Origin: Pirellulaceae bacterium
GTDB taxonomy: Bacteria > Planctomycetota > Planctomycetia > Pirellulales > Pirellulaceae
NCBI GenBank assembly: GCA_023382975.1
Contig: JAHDXO010000024.1
Coordinates: forward strand, 62,001-126,000
DNA: 64,000 nucleotides
Reading direction: 5' to 3'
Every line of letters starts with the position of its first letter. Positions within the stretch are counted from its first letter, which is position 1. Below are positions 43,156-52,645 of this stretch, piece after piece. Made by a program: the position numbers and the translations under genes. The notes under the pieces are model-generated. The model saw nothing but the letters and a program-made list of their open reading frames with translations, was not told where the DNA came from and did no database searches.

Positions 43156-45126
43156 ATGAGCGACACCGCGACCCCCGAATCAGGGTATCAAGGTCAACGA
43201 CTTGCCCCGCCCGCCAATTTTGCGGGTCAGGCGCATTGTCCCTCGTACGGAACGTACGAAGAGATGTACCGCCGCTCGGTGGAAGATCCGGAGGGCTTCT
43301 GGGCCGAAATTGCCGAGGGCTTTGTCTGGGAGAAACGCTGGGAGAAGGTTCGCGAATACAGTTTCGAACATCCGATTTCGATCCAATGGTTCATCGGCGG
43401 TAAGACCAACTTGTCGGTCAACGCTCTGGATCGGCACTTGGCGACCCGCGGCGACCAGACGGCTTTGATCTGGGAAGGGAATGAGCCGGGCGAGCACGCT
43501 CACGTGACGTATAGGGAACTGTACGAGCGCGTGTGCAAGTTCGCCAACGTGCTCAAGTCGCTGGGCGTCAAGAAGGGCGACCGAGTCTGCTTGTACCTGC
43601 AGATGGTTCCCGAGCTGCCGGTGGCGATGCTGGCGTGTGCCCGCATCGGCGCGATCCACTCGGTGGTGTTCGGCGCGTTCAGCGAAGACTCGCTCCGCGA
43701 CCGGATCCAGGATTCCGAATGCGTGGTGCTGATCACGCAGGACACGGCGCTGCGCGGCAAGAAGAACGACATCCCGATGAAGGCCAAAGCCGACAAAGCG
43801 GTCGCGCAGTGCCCGAGCATCGAGCACGTGGTGGTGGTCCGGCGGACCGGCGTGAATGTGCCCATGCAAAGCGGACGCGACCTTTGGTGGCACGAAGCGA
43901 TGGAAACCGCTTCGCCCGATTGCGAACCCGAATGGCTGGACGCGGAGGATCCCCTGTTCATCCTGTACACCTCCGGTTCGACGGGCAAGCCGAAGGGCGT
44001 GCTGCATACGACCGGTGGCTACATGGTGTACGCGGCCACGACCTTCAAGTACATCTTCGATTACCAGGACGGCGACATCTGGTGGTGTACGGCGGACATC
44101 GGCTGGATCACCGGCCATACCTACATCGTGTACGGTCCGCTCTGCACCGGAGCCACCAGTGTGATGTTCGAGGGAGTTCCGACGTACCCCGACGCGGGCC
44201 GCTTCTGGGACGTCGTGGACAAGTACAAGGTGACTCAGTTCTATACCGCGCCGACGGCGATTCGGGCTCTGATGCGCGAGGGCGAGGATCACATCAACAA
44301 GCGCGACTTGTCGAGCCTCAAGCTGCTGGGTTCGGTCGGCGAACCGATCAATCCGGAAGTCTGGCTGTGGTACTGGCGGCACATCGGCAAGGAGCGCTGC
44401 CCGGTGGTGGACACTTGGTGGCAGACCGAGACGGGCGGCATTCTGATCACGCCATTGCCGGGCGCCCACACCCTGAAACCGGGCAGCGCCAGCCGCCCGT
44501 TCTTCGGTGTCGAGCCCGTGATCGTGGACGACCAGGGCCGCCCGCTGCCGGCGGGAACCAGTGGCAAGCTGTGCATCTCCAAGCCTTGGCCCGGGATCAT
44601 GCGGACCATGTACGGGGACCACGACCGCTTCGAGCAGACGTACTTCAGCGCCTACAAGGGCCTGTACTTTTCGGGCGACGGTTGCCGCGAGGACGCGGAC
44701 GGCGACTATTGGCTGCTGGGCCGCGTGGACGACGTGATCAACGTGTCCGGCCACCGGTTGGGCACGGCCGAGGTGGAGAGCGCGCTGGTCAGCCATCCGG
44801 CCGTGACGGAAGCCGCCGTGGTCGGGTTCCCCCACGAGATCAAGGGCCAGGGCATCTACGCCTATGTGACGCTGAGGACCGGCTTCGAGCCCAGCGACGA
44901 ACTGCGGGTGGAACTGGTCAAGCACGTACGGAACGAGATCGGCCCGATCGCGACGCCCGACGTGCTGCAATGGGCTGCCGGTCTGCCCAAGACCCGCAGC
45001 GGAAAGATCATGCGGCGGATCTTGCGGAAGATCGCCGAGAATGAACCGGACAAGGTCGGTGACGTCACCACCTTGGCCGACCCGTCGGTGGTCGATGACC
45101 TGATTGCGCATCGGCCGAACAAATAG
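43156..45126 (+). CDS. acs: acetate--CoA ligase (AMP-forming)
   Basis: Activates acetate to acetyl-CoA via acetyl-AMP. The start at 43156 is set by AAGGAG at 43141-43146. The 656-residue product has the adenylate-forming fold with [19 protein letters not shown] (P-loop, about residue 270), [46 protein letters not shown] and [23 protein letters not shown]. The C-terminal [17 protein letters not shown] contains the catalytic Lys that is acetylated by GNAT enzymes in relatives. Transcription stops at a terminator just after the gene. The next two genes also concern acyl-CoA chemistry. Confidence 0.97.
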   Translation: MSDTATPESGYQGQRLAPPANFAGQAHCPSYGTYEEMYRRSVEDPEGFWAEIAEGFVWEKRWEKVREYSFEHPISIQWFIGGKTNLSVNALDRHLATRGDQTALIWEGNEPGEHAHVTYRELYERVCKFANVLKSLGVKKGDRVCLYLQMVPELPVAMLACARIGAIHSVVFGAFSEDSLRDRIQDSECVVLITQDTALRGKKNDIPMKAKADKAVAQCPSIEHVVVVRRTGVNVPMQSGRDLWWHEAMETASPDCEPEWLDAEDPLFILYTSGSTGKPKGVLHTTGGYMVYAATTFKYIFDYQDGDIWWCTADIGWITGHTYIVYGPLCTGATSVMFEGVPTYPDAGRFWDVVDKYKVTQFYTAPTAIRALMREGEDHINKRDLSSLKLLGSVGEPINPEVWLWYWRHIGKERCPVVDTWWQTETGGILITPLPGAHTLKPGSASRPFFGVEPVIVDDQGRPLPAGTSGKLCISKPWPGIMRTMYGDHDRFEQTYFSAYKGLYFSGDGCREDADGDYWLLGRVDDVINVSGHRLGTAEVESALVSHPAVTEAAVVGFPHEIKGQGIYAYVTLRTGFEPSDELRVELVKHVRNEIGPIATPDVLQWAAGLPKTRSGKIMRRILRKIAENEPDKVGDVTTLADPSVVDDLIAHRPNK

Positions 45127-45137
45127 GTTGATGTTTT

Positions 45138-45173
45138 CCGGCGGGGCGGCTCGATCCGCCTCGCCGGTTTTTT
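45138..45173 (+). terminator. Rho-independent terminator after acs
   Basis: A stem CCGGCGGGGCGG (45138-45149) pairs with CCGCCTCGCCGG (45156-45167) with one wobble, loop CTCGAT, then six T. Confidence 0.88.
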
Positions 45174-45199
45174 CCGAATGAGAACGACCGGAGCCGAGA

Positions 45200-47362
45200 A
45201 TGAGTGACGATTCCAATGCTGCTGTTTCCACCCCTGCGCGCGTCCGCGACCTGGAGCCGCTTTTCTGTCCGCGTTCGATCGCCGTTGTCGGCGCGTCCCG
45301 CAAAATCGGATCCGTCGGGCACGCCATCACGCGGAACCTGATCTACGGCGGCTATACGGGGGTGATTTACCCGATCAATCCCCAAGCCAAAGGCATCTTG
45401 GGAATCCCGTGCTTCCGCGACTTGAGCGCGATTGACGGTCCGCCGGATTTGGTGGTCGTGGTCGTGCCCGCGCCGTTTGTCGAACGCGTGGTGTTGCAGG
45501 CGGCGGAACTGGGGACGAAGCACATTCTGGTGATCTCCGCCGGTTTCAAGGAAGTGGGCGGCGAGGGGCTGGAGCGGGAGAACCGCATCCGCGCGATCGC
45601 GGCCGAATACGGCCTGTGCATCCTCGGCCCCAACTGCCTGGGCCTGATCAACACCGACCCGGCCGTGGGAATGAACGCGACGTTCGGCCGGGACATGCCG
45701 CCGCACGGGGCGCTCGGCTTGATCTCGCAAAGTGGCGCGCTTTGCGCCGCGCTGCTGGATTATGCCAAGGGGCGCGGAATCGGGTTCTCGCGATTCGTCA
45801 GTTTCGGCAACAAGTGCGACGTGGACGAGGTCGACCTACTGCGTTCGCTGGCCGCGGATTCCAAGACGCGCGCTATCATGATGTACGTCGAGGAGATCAG
45901 CAACGGTCCGCGGTTCCTGGAAGCGGCTCACCAGATCACGCACGGCGACAACCCCAAACCGATCGTGCTGATCAAGAGCGGCCGGACCGCCGAAGGCGCC
46001 GCGGCGGCGGCCTCGCACACCGGATCGCTGGCCGGTTCCGACGAATTGTACAACGCCTTGATGGCCCAGGCGGGCGTCTTCCGCGTGGAGACGGTGGCCC
46101 AGTTGTTCGACCTGGCCGAGATTTTCACCGACGCGACCCTGCCTGCCGGACGCCGCGTGGCGATCATTACCAACGCGGGCGGGCCGGGCATCATGGCCAC
46201 CGACGCCTGTATCCGCCACGGCATGGAGTTGTCCAAGTTCCGCGACTACACCAAGAAATCGTTGCAGTTCCAGATGCCCGAGGTCGGCAGCATCAAGAAC
46301 CCGGTCGATGTGATCGGCGACGCGCGGCACGACCGCTACCGCGCGGCGTTGGACGCCGTGACGGCGGACGACGGCGTCGACCAGGTGCTGGTGATCGTCA
46401 CCCCGCAGACCATGACCGATGTCCACCAGATCGCCGAGGTGATCGGCGAGAGCAAGGAGTTCTGCAACAAGCCGATGGCCGCTTGTTTGATGGGCTTGGT
46501 GGATGTGTCGAGCGGCGTGCAGTTATTGCAGCAGAAGTACGGCGTCCCGACGTTCGCCTTCCCCGAAAACGCCATGCGGGCGATGGCGGCGAAAGGCCGC
46601 TTCGGCGCGTGGGTCCGTTCCAAGATCCGCGGCTATCGCCAATTCGATGTAGACCGCGACGCCGTGGGACGCCTGTTCGACGAGGAACTCGCCGCCGGGC
46701 GTTCGAAGCTGATCGAGCTGAAGGCGCTCGAGGCGCTGCAGAGCTACGGGTTCGCTACGGTTCCTTTCAAATTGGCCAAGACGGCCGACGAGGCAGTGGC
46801 GGCGGCGGCCGGCATGGGCTATCCGGTCGTGATGAAGATCGCCGGCCCCAAGATCTTGCACAAGACGGATGTCGGCGGCGTGAAACTCAATCTGGGCGAC
46901 GAGGAGAGTGTGCGCAACGCCTACGCCACGATGATCCAGACGGTTCGCGAACGCATGGGCAACGACGTCGAGATCTGGGGTGTTCTGATTCAGAAGATGC
47001 TCGACCCCGGCAAGGAGGTGATTCTGGGTGTCACGCGCGACCAGCGCTTCGGCCCGGTGCTGATGTTCGGCTTGGGCGGCATCTACACCGAGACGCTCAA
47101 GGACGTCTCGTTCCGCCTGGCGCCGATCCGCGAGAACGTCGCCGAAGAGATGATCCACGACATCCGCGCGATCAAGCTGCTGCAAGGCGTCCGCGGCGAA
47201 CCGCCGTCCGATCTGGCCGCCGTGGCCGAATGCCTGCTGCGGCTCAGCCAGTTCGTCACCGACCATCCGCGGATCCACGAACTGGACATCAATCCGCTGC
47301 TGGTCTACCCGCGCGGCAAGGGAGTCATGGTCGCGGACGCACGGATCATTTTGGACGAGTAA
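45200..47362 (+). CDS. ADP-forming acyl/acetyl-CoA synthetase (AcdAB fusion type)
   Basis: A 720-residue protein combining a CoA-binding Rossmann domain (IAVVGASRKIGSVGHAITRN), two ligase-CoA domains (GLISQSGALCAALLDYA; SHTGSLAGSDELYNA, with the phosphorylated His) and a C-terminal ATP-grasp domain (GYPVVMKIAGPKILHKTDVGGVKLNL...ELDINPLLVYP). This is the acetate/acyl-CoA ligase (ADP-forming) family, also annotated acyl-CoA synthetase (NDP-forming). It is like the protein lysine acetyltransferase PatZ/Pka but lacks the C-terminal GNAT domain. The next gene supplies a GNAT domain fused to a CoA-transferase. It lies 26 bp after the acs terminator. Confidence 0.9.
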   Translation: MSDDSNAAVSTPARVRDLEPLFCPRSIAVVGASRKIGSVGHAITRNLIYGGYTGVIYPINPQAKGILGIPCFRDLSAIDGPPDLVVVVVPAPFVERVVLQAAELGTKHILVISAGFKEVGGEGLERENRIRAIAAEYGLCILGPNCLGLINTDPAVGMNATFGRDMPPHGALGLISQSGALCAALLDYAKGRGIGFSRFVSFGNKCDVDEVDLLRSLAADSKTRAIMMYVEEISNGPRFLEAAHQITHGDNPKPIVLIKSGRTAEGAAAAASHTGSLAGSDELYNALMAQAGVFRVETVAQLFDLAEIFTDATLPAGRRVAIITNAGGPGIMATDACIRHGMELSKFRDYTKKSLQFQMPEVGSIKNPVDVIGDARHDRYRAALDAVTADDGVDQVLVIVTPQTMTDVHQIAEVIGESKEFCNKPMAACLMGLVDVSSGVQLLQQKYGVPTFAFPENAMRAMAAKGRFGAWVRSKIRGYRQFDVDRDAVGRLFDEELAAGRSKLIELKALEALQSYGFATVPFKLAKTADEAVAAAAGMGYPVVMKIAGPKILHKTDVGGVKLNLGDEESVRNAYATMIQTVRERMGNDVEIWGVLIQKMLDPGKEVILGVTRDQRFGPVLMFGLGGIYTETLKDVSFRLAPIRENVAEEMIHDIRAIKLLQGVRGEPPSDLAAVAECLLRLSQFVTDHPRIHELDINPLLVYPRGKGVMVADARIILDE

Positions 47363-47450
47363 CCACATCGCCACGCCGCCGGCCAACCGGCGGTCGAGCG
47401 AGCAAACAGATTTCAACAACATCAACCCGGCTTACGGGAAAGGAAGTGAC

Positions 47451-49316
47451 ATGTCTACGGATTGGCGAGAAACGTGGCGGAAGAAACTGGTGCCTGCCGA
47501 GGCGGCGATCGGCCATATCAAGCCCGGCAACCGCGTCTTCATCGGTTCGGCCTGCGGCGAGCCGCAGGCCTTGGTCCGTGCGTTGGTCGATACCAGCAGC
47601 GGCGCCGAGGACACCGAAGTGCTGAACGTGTTGACCATGGGAGTCGCTCCCTACACCGACCCGAAGTACTCCGAGCGATTCCGGGCCAACGCCTTCTTCA
47701 TCGGCAACAGCGTGCGGGACGCCGTCGGCCAGGTGCGTGCGGACTACACGCCGATCTTCTTCTCGCAGATCCCCGAGATGTTCCGCTCCGGCCGTCTGCC
47801 GATCGACGTGGCGCTGATCATGGTCAGTCCCCCCGACGTGCATGGCTTCGTCAGCCTGGGCGTCTCGGTGGATATGACGCGATCCGCCGCGTTGGCCGCC
47901 AAGAAAGTCATCGCGCAGGTCAACAGCTTCATGCCGCGCACGCTGGGCAATTGCTTCATCCACGTCCGCGACATCGATTATCTGGTCGAGCACGACGAAC
48001 CGCTGTTGGAATGGCCCGTGATCGACGAACCCGACGAAGTGACCGCGGCCATCGCCGAGAACGCCGCCAGCTTGATCTCCGACGGCGACACGCTGCAGAT
48101 GGGCATCGGACGCCTGCCCGATACCGTGCTGCTGTCGTTGACCGACCGCAAGGATCTGGGCATCCATACGGAAATGCTCTCCGACGGTGTCATGCACCTG
48201 GCGCAACAAGGCGTCATCAACGGCAAACGCAAAACGTTCCACCAGGGCAAGATCGTCAGCAGCTTCGCCGCGGGCAGCAAGGAACTGTTCTGCTTCCTGC
48301 ACGACAATCCGATGATCGAAATGCACCCATCCGAACACACCAACGATCCGCGCGTGATCGCCCAGCACGACAACATGGTCGCCATCAACGCCGGCATCGA
48401 AATCGATCTGACCGGCCAGGCCGTGGCCGATTCGATCGGCGAACGGCTGTACAGCGGCATCGGCGGCCACGCCGATTTCATGCGCGGAGCGGCCATGTCC
48501 CGTGGCGGCAAGCCGATCCTGGCCCTGCCCAGCACGGCCCGCGACCGGGACGGGAAGGTCCGCAGCCGGATCGTCCCCTTCCTGCAGCAAGGTGCCGGGG
48601 TCGTCACCACGCGTGGCGACATCCACTACGTCGTCACCGAATACGGCGTGGCCTTCCTGCAGGGCCGGACGATGCGGGAGCGGGCGATGTCGCTGATCAG
48701 CATCGCGCATCCCGATTTCCGCTCGGAACTGCTCCACGCGGCCAAGCGGCGGCGGTTGGTTTACGCGGATCAGATCCTGCCCTCGGCCCACCCCTATCCC
48801 AAGGAACTCGAGGAAGTCTACAAGCTTCACGACGGCGGCGAGTTGCTGATTCGGCCCATCCGGCCCGACGACGAAGACAAGATCAAGGGCATGTTCTACA
48901 CGTTCAGCGAGCAGACCAAGTACCTGCGCTACCACGGTACGCTCAAGTCGCTGCCGCACAACAAGCTGCAGGTCTTCTGCAACGTCGACTACGATACCGA
49001 GATGGCGCTGGTCGTCTCGCGCGGCCGCGCGGGCCACGAGGAGATCATCGGCGTCGGCCGCTACATGACCAATCCCGGCAAGCGGTCGGCCGAGATGGCC
49101 TTTGTGGTCAGCGATGACTGGCAGCGCAAAGGCATCGGCACGCACCTGTTCCGGCGCCTGGTCGAAATCGGCAAGCAATCCGGACTGCGCCAGTTCAACG
49201 CCGACGTGCTGCCCGAGAACAGCGGGATGCTCAAGATCTTCCACCGCTCGGGCCTGAACACCGAAACCACCACCGACGAAGGCGTGGTTCGGGTCACGAT
49301 GAAGTTGGAAGGCTGA
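47451..49316 (+). CDS. acetyl-CoA hydrolase/transferase fused to GNAT acetyltransferase
   Basis: A 621-residue fusion. The first 445 residues are an acetyl-CoA hydrolase/CoA-transferase family protein: PGNRVFIGSACGEPQALVRAL, LGVSVDMTRSAALAAKKVIAQVN, IHTEMLSDGVMHLAQQG, GIGGHADFMRGAAMSRGGKPILALPST, VVTTRGDIHYVVTEYGVAFLQGRTMRERA (catalytic Glu in VVTEYG). From about residue 460 a GNAT domain follows (LLIRPIRPDDEDKIKGMFYTFS, GVGRYM, AEMAFVVSDDWQRKGIGTHLFRRLVEIGK with the AcCoA-binding QxxGxG). The fusion may join acetyl-CoA turnover to acetylation of Acs or other proteins (inference). It starts 88 bp after the ADP-forming synthetase. Confidence 0.93.
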   Translation: MSTDWRETWRKKLVPAEAAIGHIKPGNRVFIGSACGEPQALVRALVDTSSGAEDTEVLNVLTMGVAPYTDPKYSERFRANAFFIGNSVRDAVGQVRADYTPIFFSQIPEMFRSGRLPIDVALIMVSPPDVHGFVSLGVSVDMTRSAALAAKKVIAQVNSFMPRTLGNCFIHVRDIDYLVEHDEPLLEWPVIDEPDEVTAAIAENAASLISDGDTLQMGIGRLPDTVLLSLTDRKDLGIHTEMLSDGVMHLAQQGVINGKRKTFHQGKIVSSFAAGSKELFCFLHDNPMIEMHPSEHTNDPRVIAQHDNMVAINAGIEIDLTGQAVADSIGERLYSGIGGHADFMRGAAMSRGGKPILALPSTARDRDGKVRSRIVPFLQQGAGVVTTRGDIHYVVTEYGVAFLQGRTMRERAMSLISIAHPDFRSELLHAAKRRRLVYADQILPSAHPYPKELEEVYKLHDGGELLIRPIRPDDEDKIKGMFYTFSEQTKYLRYHGTLKSLPHNKLQVFCNVDYDTEMALVVSRGRAGHEEIIGVGRYMTNPGKRSAEMAFVVSDDWQRKGIGTHLFRRLVEIGKQSGLRQFNADVLPENSGMLKIFHRSGLNTETTTDEGVVRVTMKLEG

Positions 49317-49401
49317 CGGCGCCGCGGCGGAATTGCGAACCGACGAAGCCTCCGCCGTCAACCGGCAGACGGAATCCCACTCGCACCCATCATTCCACCC
49401 C

Positions 49402-49442
49402 TCGTACTCGAATGCGCATCCCAGCGATCCATTCGAGTACGA
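49402..49442. repeat. perfect 13-bp inverted repeat
   Basis: TCGTACTCGAATG (49402-49414) and its exact reverse complement CATTCGAGTACGA (49430-49442), with a 15-nt loop. It is near the end of the CoA-transferase/GNAT gene but has no T tract, so it is not a classical terminator. Confidence 0.8.
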
Positions 49443-49483
49443 TCGCGAGTGTCATTCCGTCGATGGCGTACCCATGCCGAATT

Positions 49484-49520
49484 CCAGCGCTGGAGTTCAT
49501 GCTTCAGCATGCCCGCACTA
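49484..49520. repeat. palindromic cluster (CCAGCGCTGG and CATGCTTCAGCATG)
   Basis: Two neighbouring palindromes: CCAGCGCTGG and CATGCT-TC-AGCATG. The pattern is that of a dispersed extragenic repeat. Related GCATGC/CATGC motifs recur just downstream. Confidence 0.55.
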
Positions 49521-49644
49521 CGCACTCTACAAGGACGATTTCGGGAATTCGCAGCATGCGGTGGCCATCGAGGATGAGGAGGTATTCCGCTCGCCTCGCC
49601 TATACGAGACCCCACGACCTGGATGGCATGCTGTCTCAGACACC

Positions 49645-49974
49645 TCACAGGTACTCCACGCGGTTCGCCATATCCTCCGCGGCATAGACTCGCCAGAGCA
49701 AGGTCAGATCGAGGATCAGTTGGCCCACACTGCGATGCCGCGAATGCCAGAAAGCGATCCCGCCATGCGACATGCCCTCGGCGCTCAACGCGAGGAAGTC
49801 GGTGTCGCGAGTCACAAGTACCCGATGATTGCGTGTGGCAAACGCCAGTTGCTCGAAATCACTGGCACCCGAAAGACCCGCCTCGACGGTCGTCGTGACG
49901 TCCACCCCGCGCCGGCGCAATCCTGCCGCAATGGCGGGATCCAGGTGCTCATCGAGATGATACCGGATCTCCAC
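49645..49974 (-). CDS. DUF5615 PIN-like protein
   Basis: A 109-residue protein starting MEIRYHLDEHLDPAIAAGLRRRGVDV. The early Asp in LDEH, then TTTVEAGLSGASDFEQLAFATRNHRVLVTRDTDFLAL, is the DUF5615 (Mut7-C/PIN-related) pattern with conserved acidic residues. It overlaps the upstream DUF433 gene by 26 bp, in the fixed DUF433-DUF5615 order of toxin-antitoxin-like pairs. The product would be the putative nuclease toxin. Length is standard and the frame intact. Confidence 0.85.
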   Translation of the reverse strand: MEIRYHLDEHLDPAIAAGLRRRGVDVTTTVEAGLSGASDFEQLAFATRNHRVLVTRDTDFLALSAEGMSHGGIAFWHSRHRSVGQLILDLTLLWRVYAAEDMANRVEYL

Positions 49975-50281
49975 GGTTCGCGCCCTTCAGTCCGTCGAGC
50001 AGACCAGGACCGTTTTCCTGTCTCAACCTCAAGATCAAGTCCTCGTCGTCCCGGATCTGTTGATCGATCTGCTCGCGATGATCGTGATAGTATGCCAGCG
50101 CGGCATGCACGTCGGCCAAGGAGAGTTGCGGAAAACGATCGATAATCTCGTCCGGCGACAGGCCACCTTCTGTCCAAAGAGTGATGTCTTGGACACGAAT
50201 CCGATGTCCGGTGATGCGCGGTCTGCCTCCGCATACCCCCGGCGTTACCTCGATGTGTGTTTTTTCGCTGGCTGTTGACAT
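49949..50281 (-). CDS. DUF433 antitoxin-like protein
   Basis: The start at 50281 (MSTASEKTHIEVTPGVCGGRPRI) is chosen because the longer frame to 50371 would add an unconserved leader; no strong ribosome site is visible. The 110-residue product carries the DUF433 block TPGVCGGRPRITGHRIRVQDITLW, LSPDEIIDRFPQLSLADVHAALAYYHDHREQID, a winged-HTH-like domain of antitoxins. It overlaps the DUF5615 gene by 26 bp. The pair is probably a functional two-gene unit. Confidence 0.85.
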   Translation of the reverse strand: MSTASEKTHIEVTPGVCGGRPRITGHRIRVQDITLWTEGGLSPDEIIDRFPQLSLADVHAALAYYHDHREQIDQQIRDDEDLILRLRQENGPGLLDGLKGANRGDPVSSR

Positions 50282-50394
50282 GCACGCATTGTAGCAGGAT
50301 TGGCACGGCGGGCGAGGGCGAACCGGAGAAAACCTCGGAGCCCGGGCAAGCGTCTTGGGAACGGCTGCCATGCTCGCGCTGCCGGTTCCGTTCG

Positions 50395-50508
50395 TCAGGG
50401 TTGAAGTGATCGCACGTCCCTGTCACCGCGTACCACGCGAACGACCTCGATGCCGCAGGAGACGGGGCGGAAGAAGATCACGTAGTTCCCGAAAGAAAAA
50501 CTACGGCA
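50395..50508 (-). pseudogene. parE toxin C-terminal remnant
   Basis: A short minus-strand frame reads FGNYVIFFRP, GIEVVRVVRGDRDVRSLQP, a typical ParE/RelE C-terminus. The N-terminal two thirds are missing, as the fragment begins just after the ParD stop. Inactive. Confidence 0.75.
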
Positions 50509-50770
50509 TTCGCCTGATAGGAATCGAATCGACCTTTGCTCGTTCGATCGCTGCGATGCGACGGTCCAACAGTTCGAAGACCTCGTCCTCGTCGAGCCCC
50601 TCACCGCGATCCAACTGAGCGATCCCCGCATCCACGTCTCGCCGCAACTGTTCTCGAGCCCGCAGCAAACGCAAACCCTCTGCGAACACCTGATCCCCGT
50701 TTTGGTATGTCCCGTCGGCAACCAAACCTTCAACAAACCTGCTCAGGTCCGGCGAAATCTGCACGTTCAT
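50501..50770 (-). CDS. ParD-like antitoxin
   Basis: An 89-residue protein starting MNVQISPDLSRFVEGLVADGTYQNGDQVFAEGLRLL. The ribbon-helix-helix start (VQISPDLSRFVEGLV) and the following REQLRRDVDAGIAQLDRGEGLDEDEVF are characteristic of ParD. The C-terminal tail DSIPIRRMP replaces the normal end and runs into the parE remnant, so the deletion that removed most of parE probably fused the reading frames. It is probably an orphan antitoxin. Confidence 0.78.
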   Translation of the reverse strand: MNVQISPDLSRFVEGLVADGTYQNGDQVFAEGLRLLRAREQLRRDVDAGIAQLDRGEGLDEDEVFELLDRRIAAIERAKVDSIPIRRMP

Positions 50771-50800
50771 CGCGCATGCTGGGCACCGCGCGGGCGGCGA

Positions 50801-52642
50801 TCAGTGCGGTTGCGGGGCGGTCGGGATGCGTTGCAAATGGGCCATCAGCAGGGCGATATCCGCGGGCGTGATGCCGCTGATGCGACTGGCTTGCGCCAGA
50901 CTGACCGGCTGGACGCGAGTCAGTTTCTGGCGGGCTTCAGTGCGTAAGTGAGCGATGCCCGCGTAGTCGAAATTTTCCGGAATGCGTTTCTGGGCCAGCC
51001 GCTGCTGGCGGTCGACTTGTTGCTGCTGCCGGACGATGTAGCCCGCGTATTTGATGTCGTAGGTCACTTGTTCGGCGATCTCGGCGTCGACCTCTGCCAA
51101 CACGGGCAGACGCGCCGACACCTCGTCCCAAGTGACCTCGGGACGGCGAAGCAGTTGGGCCAGCGTGATTCCGTCGGCGCGGTGGGTTTCCAGCAACTGC
51201 TCGACACGTTGGATGGTTGCCAGCTTGGCCTCCATCCGCTGCCAGCGCGCCTGGTCCACCAGTCCGACCTCGCGGGCCAGCGGGGTCAGTCGCCGGTCGG
51301 CGTTGTCTTGGCGCAACAGCAGCCGGTACTCGGCGCGGCTGGTGAACATGCGGTACGGCTCGTCCACTCCGCAGGTCACCAGATCGTCGATCAGCACGCC
51401 GATATAGGCTTGTTCGCGGCCCAGCACGAGCGGTCCGCGGCCGCGTTGTTTCAACGCGGCGTTCGCGCCGGCGATCAAGCCCTGCGCGGCGGCTTCCTCG
51501 TAGCCCGTCGTGCCGTTGATCTGGCCTGCGAAGTACAGCCCGTCCACCAATTTGGTCTCGAGCGTCGGACGCAACTGGTCGGGCGGACAGTAATCGTACT
51601 CGACCGCGTACCCGTAGCGCATCACGCGCGCCCGTTCGAGGCCCTCGATCCGCCGGAACATTTCGTCCTGGACATCGCGCGGCAGACTGGTCGAGATGCC
51701 GTTGACGTAGATCTCCAGCGTGTTGCGGCCCTCGGGTTCCAGGAACAGTTGATGCCGGTCCTTGTCGGCGAAACGCACGACTTTGTCTTCGATGGACGGG
51801 CAGTAGCGGGGGCCGCTGGTGCGGATCTGCCCACTGTACATCGGCGCGCGTTGCAGATTCTCGCGGATCAGGTCATGGACCTGCTGGTTCGTGTAAGTGA
51901 TCCAGCACGGAATCTGTTCGACCGACAACTTGCCCGTCAGAAACGAAAACGGCGCGGGTGGATCGTCGCCGGGTTGGACCTCCAGACGGCTAAAGTCGAT
52001 CGTCCGGCCGTTCAGGCGGGCCGGCGTGCCTGTCTTGAATCGCTCGACGCGGAACCCGGCGCGGCGCAGGGCCGCGCTCAGTCCGGACGTGGTTCCTTCT
52101 CCTGCCCGGCCTCCGGGCGTCTTCGCTTCGCCGGTGTGCATCAGGGCTTGCAGGAACGTGCCCGTCGTCAGGATCACCGCCGCAGCCCGGTAGACGGCGT
52201 CACCGCGAACCGCGACTCCGCGGACACATGCCCGGCCGTCGATCTGCTCGATCAGCAGATCCTCGACCGACTCCTGGCACAGATCCAGACCCTCCTGGCT
52301 TTCGACCAAGCGTTTGATCTCGAACTGATACGCTTTCTTGTCCGCCTGGGCTCTCGGACTGTGCATCGCCGGCCCTTTGCGGCGGTTCAGCAGGCGGAAC
52401 TGGATGCCCGTCGCATCGATCGCACGTCCCATCGCGCCGCCCAACGCATCGATCTCGCGGACGATATGGCCTTTGGCCACGCCGCCGATCGCCGGGTTGC
52501 AACTCATCTGCGCCACGGTGTCCAGGTTGGTGGTCAGCAGCGCGACGCGCGCCCCCATCCGAGCCCCGGCCAGCGCCGCTTCGGTTCCTGCGTGACCGGC
52601 GCCGACGACCAGTAAATCATAGTCGTACGAGCAAGCGGACAT
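50801..52642 (-). CDS. mnmG: tRNA uridine-5-carboxymethylaminomethyl modification enzyme
   Basis: The FAD-dependent MnmG (GidA) partner of MnmE, modifying U34 of tRNAs. The 613-residue product has the FAD-binding [70 protein letters not shown], the GidA signature [15 protein letters not shown] and [22 protein letters not shown], plus the C-terminal helical domain ending [17 protein letters not shown]. It is preceded at 3 bp by the NRDE gene, so both are likely co-transcribed. Confidence 0.97.
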   Translation of the reverse strand: MSACSYDYDLLVVGAGHAGTEAALAGARMGARVALLTTNLDTVAQMSCNPAIGGVAKGHIVREIDALGGAMGRAIDATGIQFRLLNRRKGPAMHSPRAQADKKAYQFEIKRLVESQEGLDLCQESVEDLLIEQIDGRACVRGVAVRGDAVYRAAAVILTTGTFLQALMHTGEAKTPGGRAGEGTTSGLSAALRRAGFRVERFKTGTPARLNGRTIDFSRLEVQPGDDPPAPFSFLTGKLSVEQIPCWITYTNQQVHDLIRENLQRAPMYSGQIRTSGPRYCPSIEDKVVRFADKDRHQLFLEPEGRNTLEIYVNGISTSLPRDVQDEMFRRIEGLERARVMRYGYAVEYDYCPPDQLRPTLETKLVDGLYFAGQINGTTGYEEAAAQGLIAGANAALKQRGRGPLVLGREQAYIGVLIDDLVTCGVDEPYRMFTSRAEYRLLLRQDNADRRLTPLAREVGLVDQARWQRMEAKLATIQRVEQLLETHRADGITLAQLLRRPEVTWDEVSARLPVLAEVDAEIAEQVTYDIKYAGYIVRQQQQVDRQQRLAQKRIPENFDYAGIAHLRTEARQKLTRVQPVSLAQASRISGITPADIALLMAHLQRIPTAPQPH

Positions 52643-52645
52643 CGC

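Larger units (their letters stand above)
49317..49644. other. intergenic interval with inverted repeats
   Basis: About 330 bases between converging genes. It contains a perfect 13-bp inverted repeat at 49402-49442 and a palindromic cluster at 49484-49520. No gene supported. Confidence 0.5.

Noticed and set aside
45200-47362. Protein acetyltransferase Pat (PatZ-type)
   Set aside because: The synthetase-like and ATP-grasp domains are present but no GNAT domain follows within this gene.
43180-49361. Long antisense frames (716 and 671 aa) opposite acs and the CoA-transferase fusion
   Set aside because: Composition is rich in His/Arg/Asp as expected of antisense of GC-rich genes; no family motifs.
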